DNA of 64,000 nt from Leuctra nigra (Eukaryota > Arthropoda > Insecta > Plecoptera > Leuctridae). Below, one piece after another: positions 23,911 to 36,200 of the stretch (position 1 is the stretch's first letter; each line of letters starts with the position of its first letter). The translations under genes were made by a program, and so were the position numbers. Under the pieces are notes generated by a model. The model searched no databases. It was not told the DNA's origin and worked only from the letters and a program-made list of their open reading frames with translations. The stretch lies in contig OW203771.1 in the NCBI GenBank assembly GCA_934045905.1, forward strand, positions 18,465,701 through 18,529,700. The letters are read 5' to 3'.

Positions 23911-24755
23911 ATTGATCCGGTTTTTAGCATCAATGTTGAATTTTTACAATGTACATATCAAGTGAATATCAAGTGAAAGCAGAAAGCAAGTTACGTGAAG
24001 AATGTTCTCTCATTGGTTGGCAGCTGTCACGTGACCGTACATGCCTCTATGCTATTCGGTCATGATCGAAAAAGCAGAAGGGGTAATGATAGTTTGTCCG
24101 TGTTTTAGAAGTAGAAGGTCGGAAGTCCATTTCAGTTATTCTTGAGGTGAGCTCATACACCAGTATTTCTGACTTCTTAAACATAATTTAGTATATGTGA
24201 CATGAGTCTTTGTGTAAGAGAAGTCTCCAATATAGCTGTATTATGTTGACATCAGTCAAATGGTAATTGGAAGAGCTTGATTACATCATTCCAAAAGTGT
24301 GTAACGCAAATTTGAGAAAATGGACTTCCTCCCTTCTACCTCAGAGAGACAGTTACAATGAAACCCAACCTCAACACAATAAATTATCCTTCTTACTGGG
24401 GTAGCATAATGTGTACCTATAGATTATGAATTGGTATTACAAATGAAGAAGATGTCGTCACAATGCATCAAGGCTGGCGAAATGTTTTCTTAATTTTTTA
24501 CCTTATACTCTGATGTGCATTTGGAAAATCATGTGAAATAGCTTTTCCATAATAGTTATGATTAAATTGCTTTTCTTCGTTACTCATTTTCGTATTCTGT
24601 TGGGCATTTTAGTCTTGCTAACGATGTTACGTGTGTATTAACTCAAGTTATTAACGACGCACACTCTGCTGCCAAATATCTCAACTCAATCTGATCTTCT
24701 TTACGCATCCCACTGGTGCGCATTGGTCATGTTTTACATGACGGGTCCCTCTAGT
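23911..24755. other. Intergenic stretch, nothing recognised
   Basis: I see no coding exon, RNA gene or clear repeat between the family E element and the next foldback copy. Confidence 0.5.
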
Positions 24756-25000
24756 TCTCAATAAAGATAGTTAAGCTGTAACTAAGAAGCAGACGGCCGA
24801 AAGTCCATCTTCTCGGATTTTCGTTGCATTATTGGCGAATTATATTTAAAAATAACTGGTGTTAAAATTATAAATATGTTTATATGAAGGCAGCCTCAGA
24901 TTATTTGAAAAAGGCTTGGGGCAATCTGATCCTAAAAACCAAAAATGTGAATGCAATCGGCGATTGTTATGTTATTTTTCTTTATTCGCATGAAAAAAAA
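24756..25000. mobile_element. Short copy of the 7.2-8.6 kb foldback element
   Basis: Joins sequence matching 7220-7320 directly to sequence matching 8536-8640, lacking the 1.2-kb foldback interior. Confidence 0.6.
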
Positions 25001-25170
25001 AATGGTAATTAATATTTTCCTAAGTAACTATAGAAATCATTTAATATAAGAGAGTATCCCTTAGAAGTTAAATTTCTTTTGTTGGAAAGGACACTTTATT
25101 TGTTGAACTCATCAGCAGACAGGAATATTACGTCATATGTCATGTGACACTATGACGTCATATTCCTAGT

Positions 25171-25445
25171 TTTTATGGGGCTTAACGTCGCACTGTTCTG
25201 CAGCGAGGCTAATGGCGACGGATGAATGATTATGATGATGATTGGGAGATGATGGTGAAGAGTAGGTAAGGATGGACAGTGGGAAGGAGGCGGTCGTGGC
25301 CTATTAGTAGGATGACTTCCCAGCATTTGCCTGTCGACTGAGGGAAAACCACAAAAAACCCCAGTCAGGAAGGACGGCCGCGGGAATCGAACCCGGGCCT
25401 CCGGAATAGAAACTCAGAGCGTTACTACTCAGCCATACCTGTTCC
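25171..25445 (-). mobile_element. tRNA-derived SINE, copy 1
   Basis: Minus-strand head with B box GGTTCGATTCCCG preceded by TGGCTGAGTAGTAACGCTC. The body has CCTTCCTGACTGGGG and the 3' end GCGACGTTAAGCCCC. Flanked by the 14-bp duplication GTCATATTCCTAGT (25157-25170 and 25446-25459). A second copy is at 49701-50877. Confidence 0.9.
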
Positions 25446-25459
25446 GTCATATTCCTAGT

Positions 25460-26003
25460 GTTGCAGAGTGATGACGTCATAGCAAGACCGTAGAAAGTAG
25501 AGTAAAAATAGGCAAGACAATGACAAACCAAGAAACAATGCAAGTGGGGGTGCTTGTGTCCCCCCACCCCCAAATGTCAGGGAAAAAGCAGATATGTAAA
25601 CAAAATATATCTCCGAACGTCTCGAAATTGATTTTACAGTGTAAAATAATAATATTGACATGCCCGACATGGTGGTATAAAAAATTGAATCTGAAAACAT
25701 AATAATACATAACAATGTCTCAAAATTGATTTCAAAGTGTAAATGAAACAAAAACACCTGAGAATTTCTTGCCTTGCCCCCCCCCCTGTCCCCCTACCGA
25801 CAGACATCATGCCGGCGCCCATTTACACTATCGTTTATTCATTCAAGTTGATTTAAAATCCAAGCGCATGTTGTCGAGAGCTAAGCTGTTTGCTACTCCA
25901 TGTATTTTTGTTGTAAAGTAAAGGTACAATTAATTTATTTATTTATTTATTTGCAATCTTTCTTTTCATGCCGAGATTTATCCTCAATGTCATCTTACAT
26001 GTT
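25460..26003. other. Intergenic stretch with poly-C and TTTA runs
   Basis: No supported gene. Several overlapping short frames on both strands have no protein-like composition. Confidence 0.5.
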
Positions 26004-26257
26004 ACCATTTAAAACTATTATTACTAATATTAACAAAACATTTCTACTAACAACAATACAACAATGTAGAACAATAATACAAGCAATTTACAAAACAAGT
26101 AAGGATTAGGGATGCACATGATTATGACAACCATTTAAAACTATTATTACTAATATTAACAAAACATTTCTACTAACAACAATACAACAATGTAGAACAA
26201 TAATACAAGCAATTTACAAAACAAGTAAGGATTAGGGATGCTCATGATTATGACAAC
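26004..26257. repeat. Tandem duplication, 126-bp period
   Basis: The unit starting ACCATTTAAAACTATTATTA occurs twice head to tail with one or two differences (GCACATG versus GCTCATG). It looks recent. Confidence 0.9.
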
Positions 26258-26589
26258 CAGATGCAAGATGATAACGATTTCAGATTGAGTTATGAATCCT
26301 GAGGATAGCGATACGGATTACATGCAGTATTAAAAGTTAAAAGTGCAATTGCAGATAAAACTGCTTTTAATGAGGTTATTTGTCAGATCTGACGTACTGA
26401 TCGCGTCACGTACCTAAATTGTTTTCTTGGACAGTGAGGTGAGTAAGTATAACTGGCCAGTTTAAAACTTGAGTTTTTGAAGAGTAGAATATACGTCTTG
26501 TCTGTGATCGAGTTATCTACTCAAATATGTTCTGATTGGCTGCTTGACATGATTATCTAGAATCTGTTGAAATTCTTAGAGTTGAATGG

Positions 26590-26840
26590 TTTGGGATACT
26601 GGTTGGGCTCTACGTAGCAATAAGAATTGCGGTCATCATCTGTAAAACAAGTCATTTCAATGAATCAATCAATCAATCAAACAATCAATCGGAGAATTAG
26701 TTATCAATGCTTTCGGATATTTTAGTAATCATATTTCAAAAATATTGTAGCCATTGTGCAAAGCTTGTCCACAATAATATAATACTATTTTGTAACAAAT
26801 AAACAATCTGAAATCTGAATCTGAATCTGAAATTATTCGT
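26590..26840 (+). mobile_element. LINE-like 3' tail fragment
   Basis: AATAAACAATCTGAAATCTG is followed by further TCTGAA repeats, resembling the short-repeat 3' ends of CR1/L2-like LINEs. An (ATCA)n run lies upstream. No RT coding sequence remains. Confidence 0.4.
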
Positions 26841-27043
26841 ATGTTTAAAAGTCTCATGATCCGAAAACATATAAATGTAAATTTATAGATATAAATATAA
26901 TAATAATATATGTATATAATATATAAATTTATAGCAGGTTTAGTAAATCGTATTGGATAAAAGGCAAGTCAGTGTAATTGACATGTATTTATGCATTTGA
27001 CCTTAGTGTGAGTTTTAATAATATCTTTGCCTTAGTATTGGAT

Positions 27044-27225
27044 TTAGTATAGATACGCACCAAACATGACATCATCATTGGTGGAAGCATTTCCTTGCTT
27101 GCCTGGTCTTGTTGGTAGCGGAGGCGGGCGGCCGGAAACAAAGCTCACAGTCACATTGCCGTAGACATTGTCATCGTCATCTTCCATTTCCCTCATCATT
27201 TTACTTTCTTCTGCGCGACCGACAG
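27044..27225 (-). CDS. Gene B exon 8 (C-terminus, YxN and SH3 ligand)
   Basis: EMEDDDDNVYGNVTVSF gives a second YxN and YxxV site, then SGRPPPLPTRPG contains PPLPTR, a class II SH3 ligand (PxxPxR). Ends GAYLY and TAA. Acceptor CCTGTCTAG. Confidence 0.82.
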
Positions 27226-30200
27226 CTAGACAGGATTGAAGGCTCAATATATTAAGATGAAACGCACGGCATTTTTCCAGCAACTATTGCTTGTAGTTGT
27301 AACAAACGAGTTGCTTTCCCTCGGCCTAAACCAGTGTCACCGTTTCGAACCGTTTTGAAGTACCTACCTTGCTAAAAGATATTTCTTTTAGTAGGTACTT
27401 GAATGACCAACACTGAATTTGGGATCGTATTGAATGGGTGTTCTAAAACTTTGTTAGAATTTCAAGGTTCAGCCTACGGGAGAAGATCATTTTGATGATT
27501 TTACCCCTATACTTGAGTGGTTTTCCAACACTTGAGTGTCACTGGGAGCCTAAATATTCTTTGCAAATGGTTGCTCGCATACTTACTTCCTGATTTTCCT
27601 TTATATCTGGGCATTGTATTTGCAACGTCGTCGTAGATATCTTCTTCCTCAGTCATGTCCACTGCTTGTTTGGAAGGATTTGGCGGTACTGAAAGTTAGA
27701 ATAGTAATGAGAAATGTGTGAGAAATATTCAGAAATACAATCCTGTTTGGTGGAAGGGAGAGGGAGAATCGATCATCATTTACACTCAATTATTATGTTA
27801 TTAAGGGATGACTATCAGTATTACTCCCTTCAGCAATCTGTCCCTAATCAACCCAACCAACTATCCTATCCCACTTCTAACCTTCTCACGAATGTTGCTT
27901 GTTACTACCTGTATGCAACTTTATATTTGCAGTAATACACTCATTTGCTTACTTCACGTGCACACATCTTTTCTGAACTCAGGATTATATAGGATCCTTC
28001 TGATTTATAGGATTTTGAGAATTATCATTAGCAACATGTTTCATTTATGCTGGTACAACGTTAACACTCCATTGTTGAGCGAGCGTAGCGAGCGTCACCA
28101 CGGTACTCTTATGGCACTTTCTCTGTGTGTTTTTTTTTTTTTTTTTTTTTTTGCCTGCACTGCCCAGGTCAAACCGCACAACCAATCGATCTGAAATTTT
28201 GTACACATCCTAACGTATTCTATGCGATCCCTGGGATCTTTTCTGAACAATATCCTGTGATTGATTCAAATTTTATAAAAATTATCTTTCGATTGGTTGG
28301 TTCGATCAATTTGAAATTTAGCAAAGTCATTGCAACCAACATTGTACCCAATCAAAAAAAAATTCAGCCATATCCTCCAATTGGTTCAAATTTGAAACCA
28401 TTTTTCCTGTGATTTTTGAAATTTAAACTGGAACCGATTGACCGACGAACTAAAAACTTCGCATGGTCATTGGTACCAACATTTAAGGTATTTTTGCCAA
28501 TTTTCACTCTAATATGTCGTTATTTTCAAAAGTTTTTGTCATTTTAGGGACTTTTTGCGTGTTGGCTGTCAAATTCACGGCGACTTCGAATCCACAAGGC
28601 AAGGTTGTTAGAGCAGAAAGTTTTAAACGATATGAAACTAATATTGACCGTTCAACAGATTGATCTGATATTGTGTACACACTAATATCATATCATATGA
28701 GTGGTCCCAGGTATATTTTTTGAACGAGATCCTGTGATTTTTGAAAATTAACAAGGAACCGTTCAATCATAAAGGTTTAATCGATCAACTTAAAACTTAG
28801 CAAGGATTGGCAACTTAAAACTTAGCAAGGATTGGCACCAATATTTTTCATTTGTATACCTAATTTAAAACGGCCTATAGCCACACCACCATTTGACCTA
28901 TCAAATGGTCTTCGATTAATCTGATCAATCAAACTCATATTTTGCATGGTCGTTCAGACCAACATTGTCTCTTATTTTACAAATTTTCAGCCCTACCAGT
29001 CAAGAACATAGATGCACTTATTGACAGTTTTAATAACTGTCAGAAATGACATTTCAAAACAGAAATTCCACTGCATTCTGGGTTGCTCTATGTAGCAAAG
29101 CAAAGTTTATAGATGGCTATTCTCAATATCAAGTAAGACAGATTCTTTTCTTAGTTGATCATATTGCAATACATAATGTAGTCAAAATGTAATGTATGTA
29201 TTTCATATACATAGGTATAGGTATACCTTATCTAAAATAATTTATTTTACGATATGGATTGTGTTTCACAGTTATGAAAACGACGTTTTGACTAGATAAC
29301 ATCATATTTTACACATTTCCAGCCCAATCGGTCAAGAATTAACAGACTTATTGCTGTTTTAAGTGTTTGAATATCTGTCCAAAGAGATTGATGGAAAAAT
29401 ATCAGTACAATAATATGTTATTTAATTGTTCCAGAGTGTTTATGAAAAGTTGCAGGGAAAAATGGTAATAAATAATGTATAGTTAGTTATCTTTGATTGA
29501 ATGGATCGTGCTATGATTGGCGATGTCGTGCGTGTCGGTGCTCGCTCATCAACGCGTTACACCGAGCGTTTTCCTAGTTATATTAATATTATACACACTA
29601 TCTACCCACTAATGTATAAGATTGTCACCCTATACAGAGTTCTGTACCTCAGAGGTAAAAGGGCGGAAGTAAATTTTCTCGATTTTGCGTTACACACGTT
29701 TGGAATGAATCAATCAATTTCTATCAATTTCTATTTGACTGTTGTCAACAAATCAGTATCCTCTTACACACCGACATATGTCCCGATTTCAAATATGATT
29801 GGATGACCTCAAGCTCACCTCAAGAATCATTGGAATGAACTTCCTGCCTTCCACCTCTGAGGTACTGAGTATCGCTACTTACCGACGTTCCAATTGCCTC
29901 TGTTTCGAGCGGTCGTAGACGGTAATGGTGGTCGTGGAAGAGGACAGGGCGGTTTTGCAGACGGCGGCATGAAATTACCATAGTCAGGTGGCTCGGCCGT
30001 TTCCGTGATGTTTATCTCGCTCATCACCACAGTCTGTTCAGCCACTATACAGTGAGATTTGACATGAAAGAACAGACAAGGTGGTGGTAGTTTTTGTGAT
30101 CTTATTTGTTTTCGGAACCAATTAGATGAGGATCTTGACGGTTTGTTCTAGGGATGGAGAAAATATCGATATATCGATATATAACGATATCAAAAAAATA

Positions 30201-33200
30201 TCGAAATATCGATACCTGTATATATTGAATATCGATATATTGAAATATCGATATATCGATATATTGAAATATCAATATATTGAAATATCGAAATATTGAA
30301 ATATCGAAATATCGATATATTGAAATATTGAAATATCGATATATTGAAATATCGATATATTGAAGCCTTACCGCATAATACAATTCTGTTCTTAATTGAA
30401 GTTTATACCTACTATGGCAAAATAATTCATATTTGCAGTGCAGCGTTTACAAGATTTATGGACAATTTCTCAGATTATTCACATTTTCTTTCTTATCTGG
30501 CCGGTGACCCTATATTTTGGAACAGCTGTGTTATTTCTTTTTACATTTTCTTTTGAAATTCCTAGCAGTTTTAGGAGCAATTTAATACATTCATACGATA
30601 TATCAATATTTCCATACCTATACATCTAAATATTATTTCCATATCAATATTTCGATATTTCAATATATCGATATATCGATATATCGATACTTCGATATTT
30701 CAATATATCGATATTTCGATATTTCGATATTTCGACATTTCAATATATCGATATATCGAAGTATCGATATATCGATATATATCGATATATAAATGATATC
30801 GATAGTCGATATCAAAATCCAAGTTCACTCCATCCCTAGTTTGTTCCGTTGTTTGTGCTGTTGGCCTTGAAAAAACGGGACTGGCCAAGATCGTAATCGT
30901 TGCCCGAAGAAGAAGACAGTAAGTCTTCGAAACTCACCAACGGTCCTTTTCAGGGTCAACAGCACAAACAACGGAACAAGCCTCCATGACTACTCCTCAT
31001 TGGGATATCATTTGATTGACATGTTTGGATTAAGTTGTCTATAAGAGTTTGAAGTTGTATCCACGTCTACTGTGGTGGAAGGGTATTATTCTGATAGAAA
31101 CAAATATAGTTTAAGTGTAAAGTTGGTTCAGTTTGTCTCCTATTCATAGTTTTTATGATTAATCTTCCATTGTTGCCACCATCTTGATGGCACCATTCAG
31201 AATAGCTGTGATTCTGTGTTCTTTTCAGCGATATTTGATAGTTTTAAGTTAAAACTTTGAGTTGGTTTGAAATTGTGAATTTATGAGTTAAATCTGTGTG
31301 CCAACATAATGTCCACCCTTGGGGGAAATAAGATTGTTTGCATTGCTGATATAAAACAGAGATGTTCGTGCAAGCGAGGAATAAAGTAGTACCTGCCACT
31401 GCGAAACATCCACGCTTTCCGATCCACATACAGCAAACCACAGCAATGGCAATTGCAGCAACAAGAGCAACGCTTGCGCCGGCAATGATAATGATCAAGT
31501 TGTCTGTGAACAAATTAATATAGTAAGATTAATTTAAAATATTATTCGTAAGACGTACGTCGCTTCATAATTTTAATAAGCTATAAGAGTCCTCCCAATT
31601 TGTAATTCACCAACAATTTCTTATAACAGGAATTACAGAATTACATAGAGTTTCTTGGTCTATTTCAATAGAACTAACCTTGTCCATCGGAGTCTCTCAG
31701 CAAACCCACAGTAGACACTTCAGTTGTCACTTCAGTAAATGATTCTGTTGGGCAGGGTTGGGTAGTAACTTAACAAAAGTAACGCGTTACCAGTAACGCG
31801 TTACTTTTTCAGTAACTTTTATGGTAACTCAATACTTTTTAAACCTGGTAACTTAATTACGCCTAAGTTCCTTTTTTTACGGGAACTTTTTGATTTTTAA
31901 AAGTTACTAAGAAAGTTACTTTAGAACACGTTATATCTTCTCTCCTGAGAGAAAACTTGACATTGTAAACCAAACATTTTACCTGTTACTAAATTTAGCA
32001 CGCATCAAATCATTTCATTTCCTGCCTACCTGAGTACGCGTGACCCTAACCAACCCTTCCCCTCCCCCTCCTTTCGTCTTAGCTTGCTCTGCATGCGAAA
32101 TGAAATGGTCATCTATTGGTAACCCCCCCCCCCCCCCCCCCCCCCAGCGCATTGAAACATCAGCAGTCAACATAATGTCACGTGGTTACTGCCAACCCGT
32201 TGTCAAGTTTTCCCTCAAAATTATCAATTTTTATCAGAGTAACTTTCATAGTAACTTTCACTGAAAATGTAACTTTCAGTTACCTATATTTTCTCAGTAA
32301 CTTTAACTTTAACTAGTTACTTTTTTGGAGAAAGTAACGTAACTTTCTAAAGTTACTTTATTTTTGGTAACTTACCCAACCCTGCTGTTGGGTCACTTCC
32401 CCGGATGATCATGACCACCCTCTCCCTTCTGAACTTGTTCGCCATGCCCACATGCGTGACCTCGCACGTGACCTTCTTGCCATGATCATGCGCAGTGACT
32501 TGTCGCCGCATCCTCTGACTCCTCTTCTCGGACTCAATGCTCCAGCGCCATGTGGTGTCGACCAACTCCTCGACCTGTTGCTCCGGCACTTGCTCGTCTC
32601 CCAAGTACCACGTGATATTAGCCGGCGGTCGACTCTCACTAACACTGCAGACGGCTTCCAATGTGTCACCGACATTCAATTCCGTGCTTTCCATATGGAG
32701 CGCAATGTTGTCCTTGGGAGGTTCTAATATTGAAAGTTAAAGTTAGGGCAAGATATGAGAGCGGAGACAACATGAACCAAAAGAACCCAATGATTCACAA
32801 AATATTATGTTGTAAGCTTGGAACGAAATTTGAAATAAATAATTTCATGAATCAACTATACTTCGTCAGGATCGCAGAGAGTAACTCTGTCCCTGTTGTA
32901 AATCATTTGATTACTATCCCTTGTTCGAGGTGGCTCTTTAGTTATACGGCTGAGGTATATTCTGACCCATAAAAAACACTCCGTGTAAAAATACCAGCCA
33001 AGTCTCTTCAACTATAAAAAATAAAATAAATCTAAAAATTCAGCACTGAAAAGGAGTGATATCAAAAAATGGGCAAGTCAAAACTTAATTTTAAAAACCA
33101 AAATATACTTGGCGCATCGTTTTTAAGGGCATCTTAAGTTTATTATATGTGTTTAGGTACATTTACTTTTTGGCATATGCTTCTTACTATCTAGTGGAGC

Positions 33201-36200
33201 GGTCGCTCCACACAGCCAAGTCGTACCGTACACTCACAGTATCTCAACATACCGTAAATGCCTATATAAACTGAGGAGCAGACCAACTACTTTTACTGTA
33301 AGCAACAACATGGCATTTTCGGCCTACTGGATCTCAAAATTGGTAAATCTCACATTGTTGCGAAATATCTTAATTTCGAGCTATGGCCCACCCCACTACA
33401 TATACCAAATTTGGGAACAATAGGTTATGCCATTTGCGCGCTAGAGGACCGAGAAAACAGTGAAATTACATCACTTTCTGATTCTGATGATGATATCAGG
33501 AAACGTTGCTATCACCGCCACAGCCTAAACAGCTGAACCGATCAACCTGAAATTTTTACCACATATGCACTTTTGGCGTCTGATGATACCTTGCCTCTTG
33601 TGATTTTTTGTGCTGCCATTTTTAAACCGGAAGTGACGTCATATATGAAAAACGGCTGGACCGATTAGAACGAAATTAGCGCCATTCGGTTGAGATGGTC
33701 ATCTATATGAAGTATGTTACTTAAAAATATAATTTTCTTATATTCTTAACCGGAAGTGGCGTCATAAATTTGCAATATTTAGCTTATTTCATCAAATTAT
33801 ACTTTAAATACACATATCATTATCTTACATTGTAACAAAGACAATACAAAATTATAATTTCAATACACAGTGTTCTCGGCCGCCATTCCTGAAACCGGAA
33901 GTGACGTCATACATCGAAAACGCCTGTACCGATTGCCACTGAACTAGCTCCTGTATATTCATTCTGCAATCTATTTGAAAAATCAATTGGGATAAATGAA
34001 TATACAAATTAACGGTACCGGAAATGGCGGCAGGAACCACTAAATGAAACCGGAAGTGACGTCATATATTGAAAACGGCATGAGCGATTTGACGGAAATT
34101 AGCGCTATTGAATTCAGAAGGTCATTCATGAAGTATCAACTAGATAAAACTAAATTGTTTTCTTATTACCTATACCGGAAATGACGTCATAAAAATGCTA
34201 AATGACGTCATTAATATTCTAAAGGACACTAAATTCACCACTTTATACTTTTAAATAGATATTTAGTAAACATACATTGTAAATAATTATAAATTCAAGG
34301 TTGCAGTGCTCTCGGCCGCCATTTTCTAAAACCGGAAGTGACGTCATATAACGAAAACGGCTGTACCGATTGCAACTAAATTTTGGAATTGTGTAGGACT
34401 TATAATTATGAATTCAATACGACATTAATTTCGGCCGCCATTGTTAAAACCGGAAGTGACGTCATATATCGAAAACGGATGTACCGATTGCAACCAAATT
34501 TTAGAATTATGTCGGACTAATATAATTATGAACTAAAGACGACATTATTTTCGGCCGCCATTGTCAAAACCGGAAGTGACGTCATATATCGAAAACGGCT
34601 GTACCAATTGCAACCAAATTTTGGAAATGTGTAGGACTAATAATTATGAATTAAAGACGACATTATTTTCGGCCGCCATTGTTAAAACCGAAGTGACGTC
34701 ATTATCGAAAGCGGCTGTACCGATTGCAACCAAATTTTGGAAATAGTATGACTAATAATTATGAATTCAAGACGACATTATTTTCGGCCGCCATTTCAAA
34801 ACCGGAAGGGACGTTATAATATATCGAAAACGGCTGTACCGATTGCAATCAAATTATGCAATTTTGTAGGACTAATAATTATGAATTCAAGACGACATTA
34901 ATTTCGGCCGCCATTTCAAAACCGGAAGGGACGTTATAATATATCGAAAACGGCTGGACCGATTGTAATTTCTTAGTACCTATCCTAATCGGTTGAGGCG
35001 TATTTTTTTAAAGAAATTAGTCCTTGCTCGGACATGTGCTACAAGCTGTATGAATAAACTAACAAAAGAAGTGATATCCCAGAAAAAAACACTCCGTGTA
35101 AAAAAGGCAGCCAAGTCTCTTTACTTAAAAAAAAATCAACACCGAAAAGGAGTGATATCAAAAAAGGAGCCAAGTCAATGACATTTCCAAATATTTAATC
35201 GTATCTTTGAAATAAAAGTATAAACACCGAGAAATACTTTACAAAAGGACTTGGCGCATCGTTTTTTTAAAGACATTTTTCTATTCATAAGCATATGCCA
35301 TTTATATACAACCGTAATTTAGAAATTTTAGAATAATAGGGACACAACTTTCAATTACATATTATACCTACATACCTACTGTAAAATATTTTCTATTTGA
35401 ATATGTACGCGATGAAACTTGTTGCCTATATTTGTAATAAATATACAATAGTTATCTTCATATTATTGTTTCGTGGTCAACATAATTAAGTCTCATGCGT
35501 TATACCTTCTCACAATGAAATACATTTCTATTAATCCACATTTTATAACAATACATTTCACAAAGTACACAGTGAAGTCACATTGAACAACTATTAAAAC
35601 CATAATAATATATACCATATAATGGTATAATATATACCATAATAATTTACTGCCATAATATAATAGTGTTCTATAAATAGTTAGTAATTATTTGACAACT
35701 TTTCATGATTTCCTTCAGTCATGATCAAATTATGAAAAGATATCCTTCTAATATCACCATATTAACAGTGCTATAAGAATATATATGAGCCCACTTCCTT
35801 GTTATTTAATTCTACCTCCCTTATTATTACTTCTATTACAGCATGACATCTTTCTTCTATCGCCATTACAAAATTATAAAATAGCCATTACCAAAAGTAG
35901 CTTGATTCATAGATACTGGCTCAAATAAAAAGAGGAATATGTACCTACTTGTTAATAATCTTTCCACTTTTAGGATAGAATGATGTCTTTAAAAAAACGA
36001 TGCGCCAAGTCCTTTTGTAAAGTATTTCTCGGTGTTTATACTTTTATTTCAAAGATACGATTAAATATTTGGAAATGTCATTGACTTGGCTCCTTTTTTG
36101 ATATCACTCCTTTTCGGTGTTGATTTTTTTTTAAGTAAAGAGACTTGGCTGCCTTTTTTACACGGAGTGTTTTTTTCTGGGTTTATATATACGATGCGCC

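Noticed and set aside
28125..28412. Frames with poly-Phe starts shared among several loci
   Set aside because: They begin in the T-tract of the Helitron-like family and run through its noncoding repeats.
30102..30888. Frames rich in Ile, Tyr, Asp and Ser
   Set aside because: Produced by ATATCGATAT repeats of a hAT MITE.
32409..32740. Alternative frames over the gene B Ig3 exon (also at 57172-57761)
   Set aside because: Overlap the Ig3 coding exon in other frames; open only because the exon is GC-rich.
34311..34980. Possible CRISPR array
   Set aside because: Units of about 118 bp have no spacer structure, and the genome is eukaryotic.
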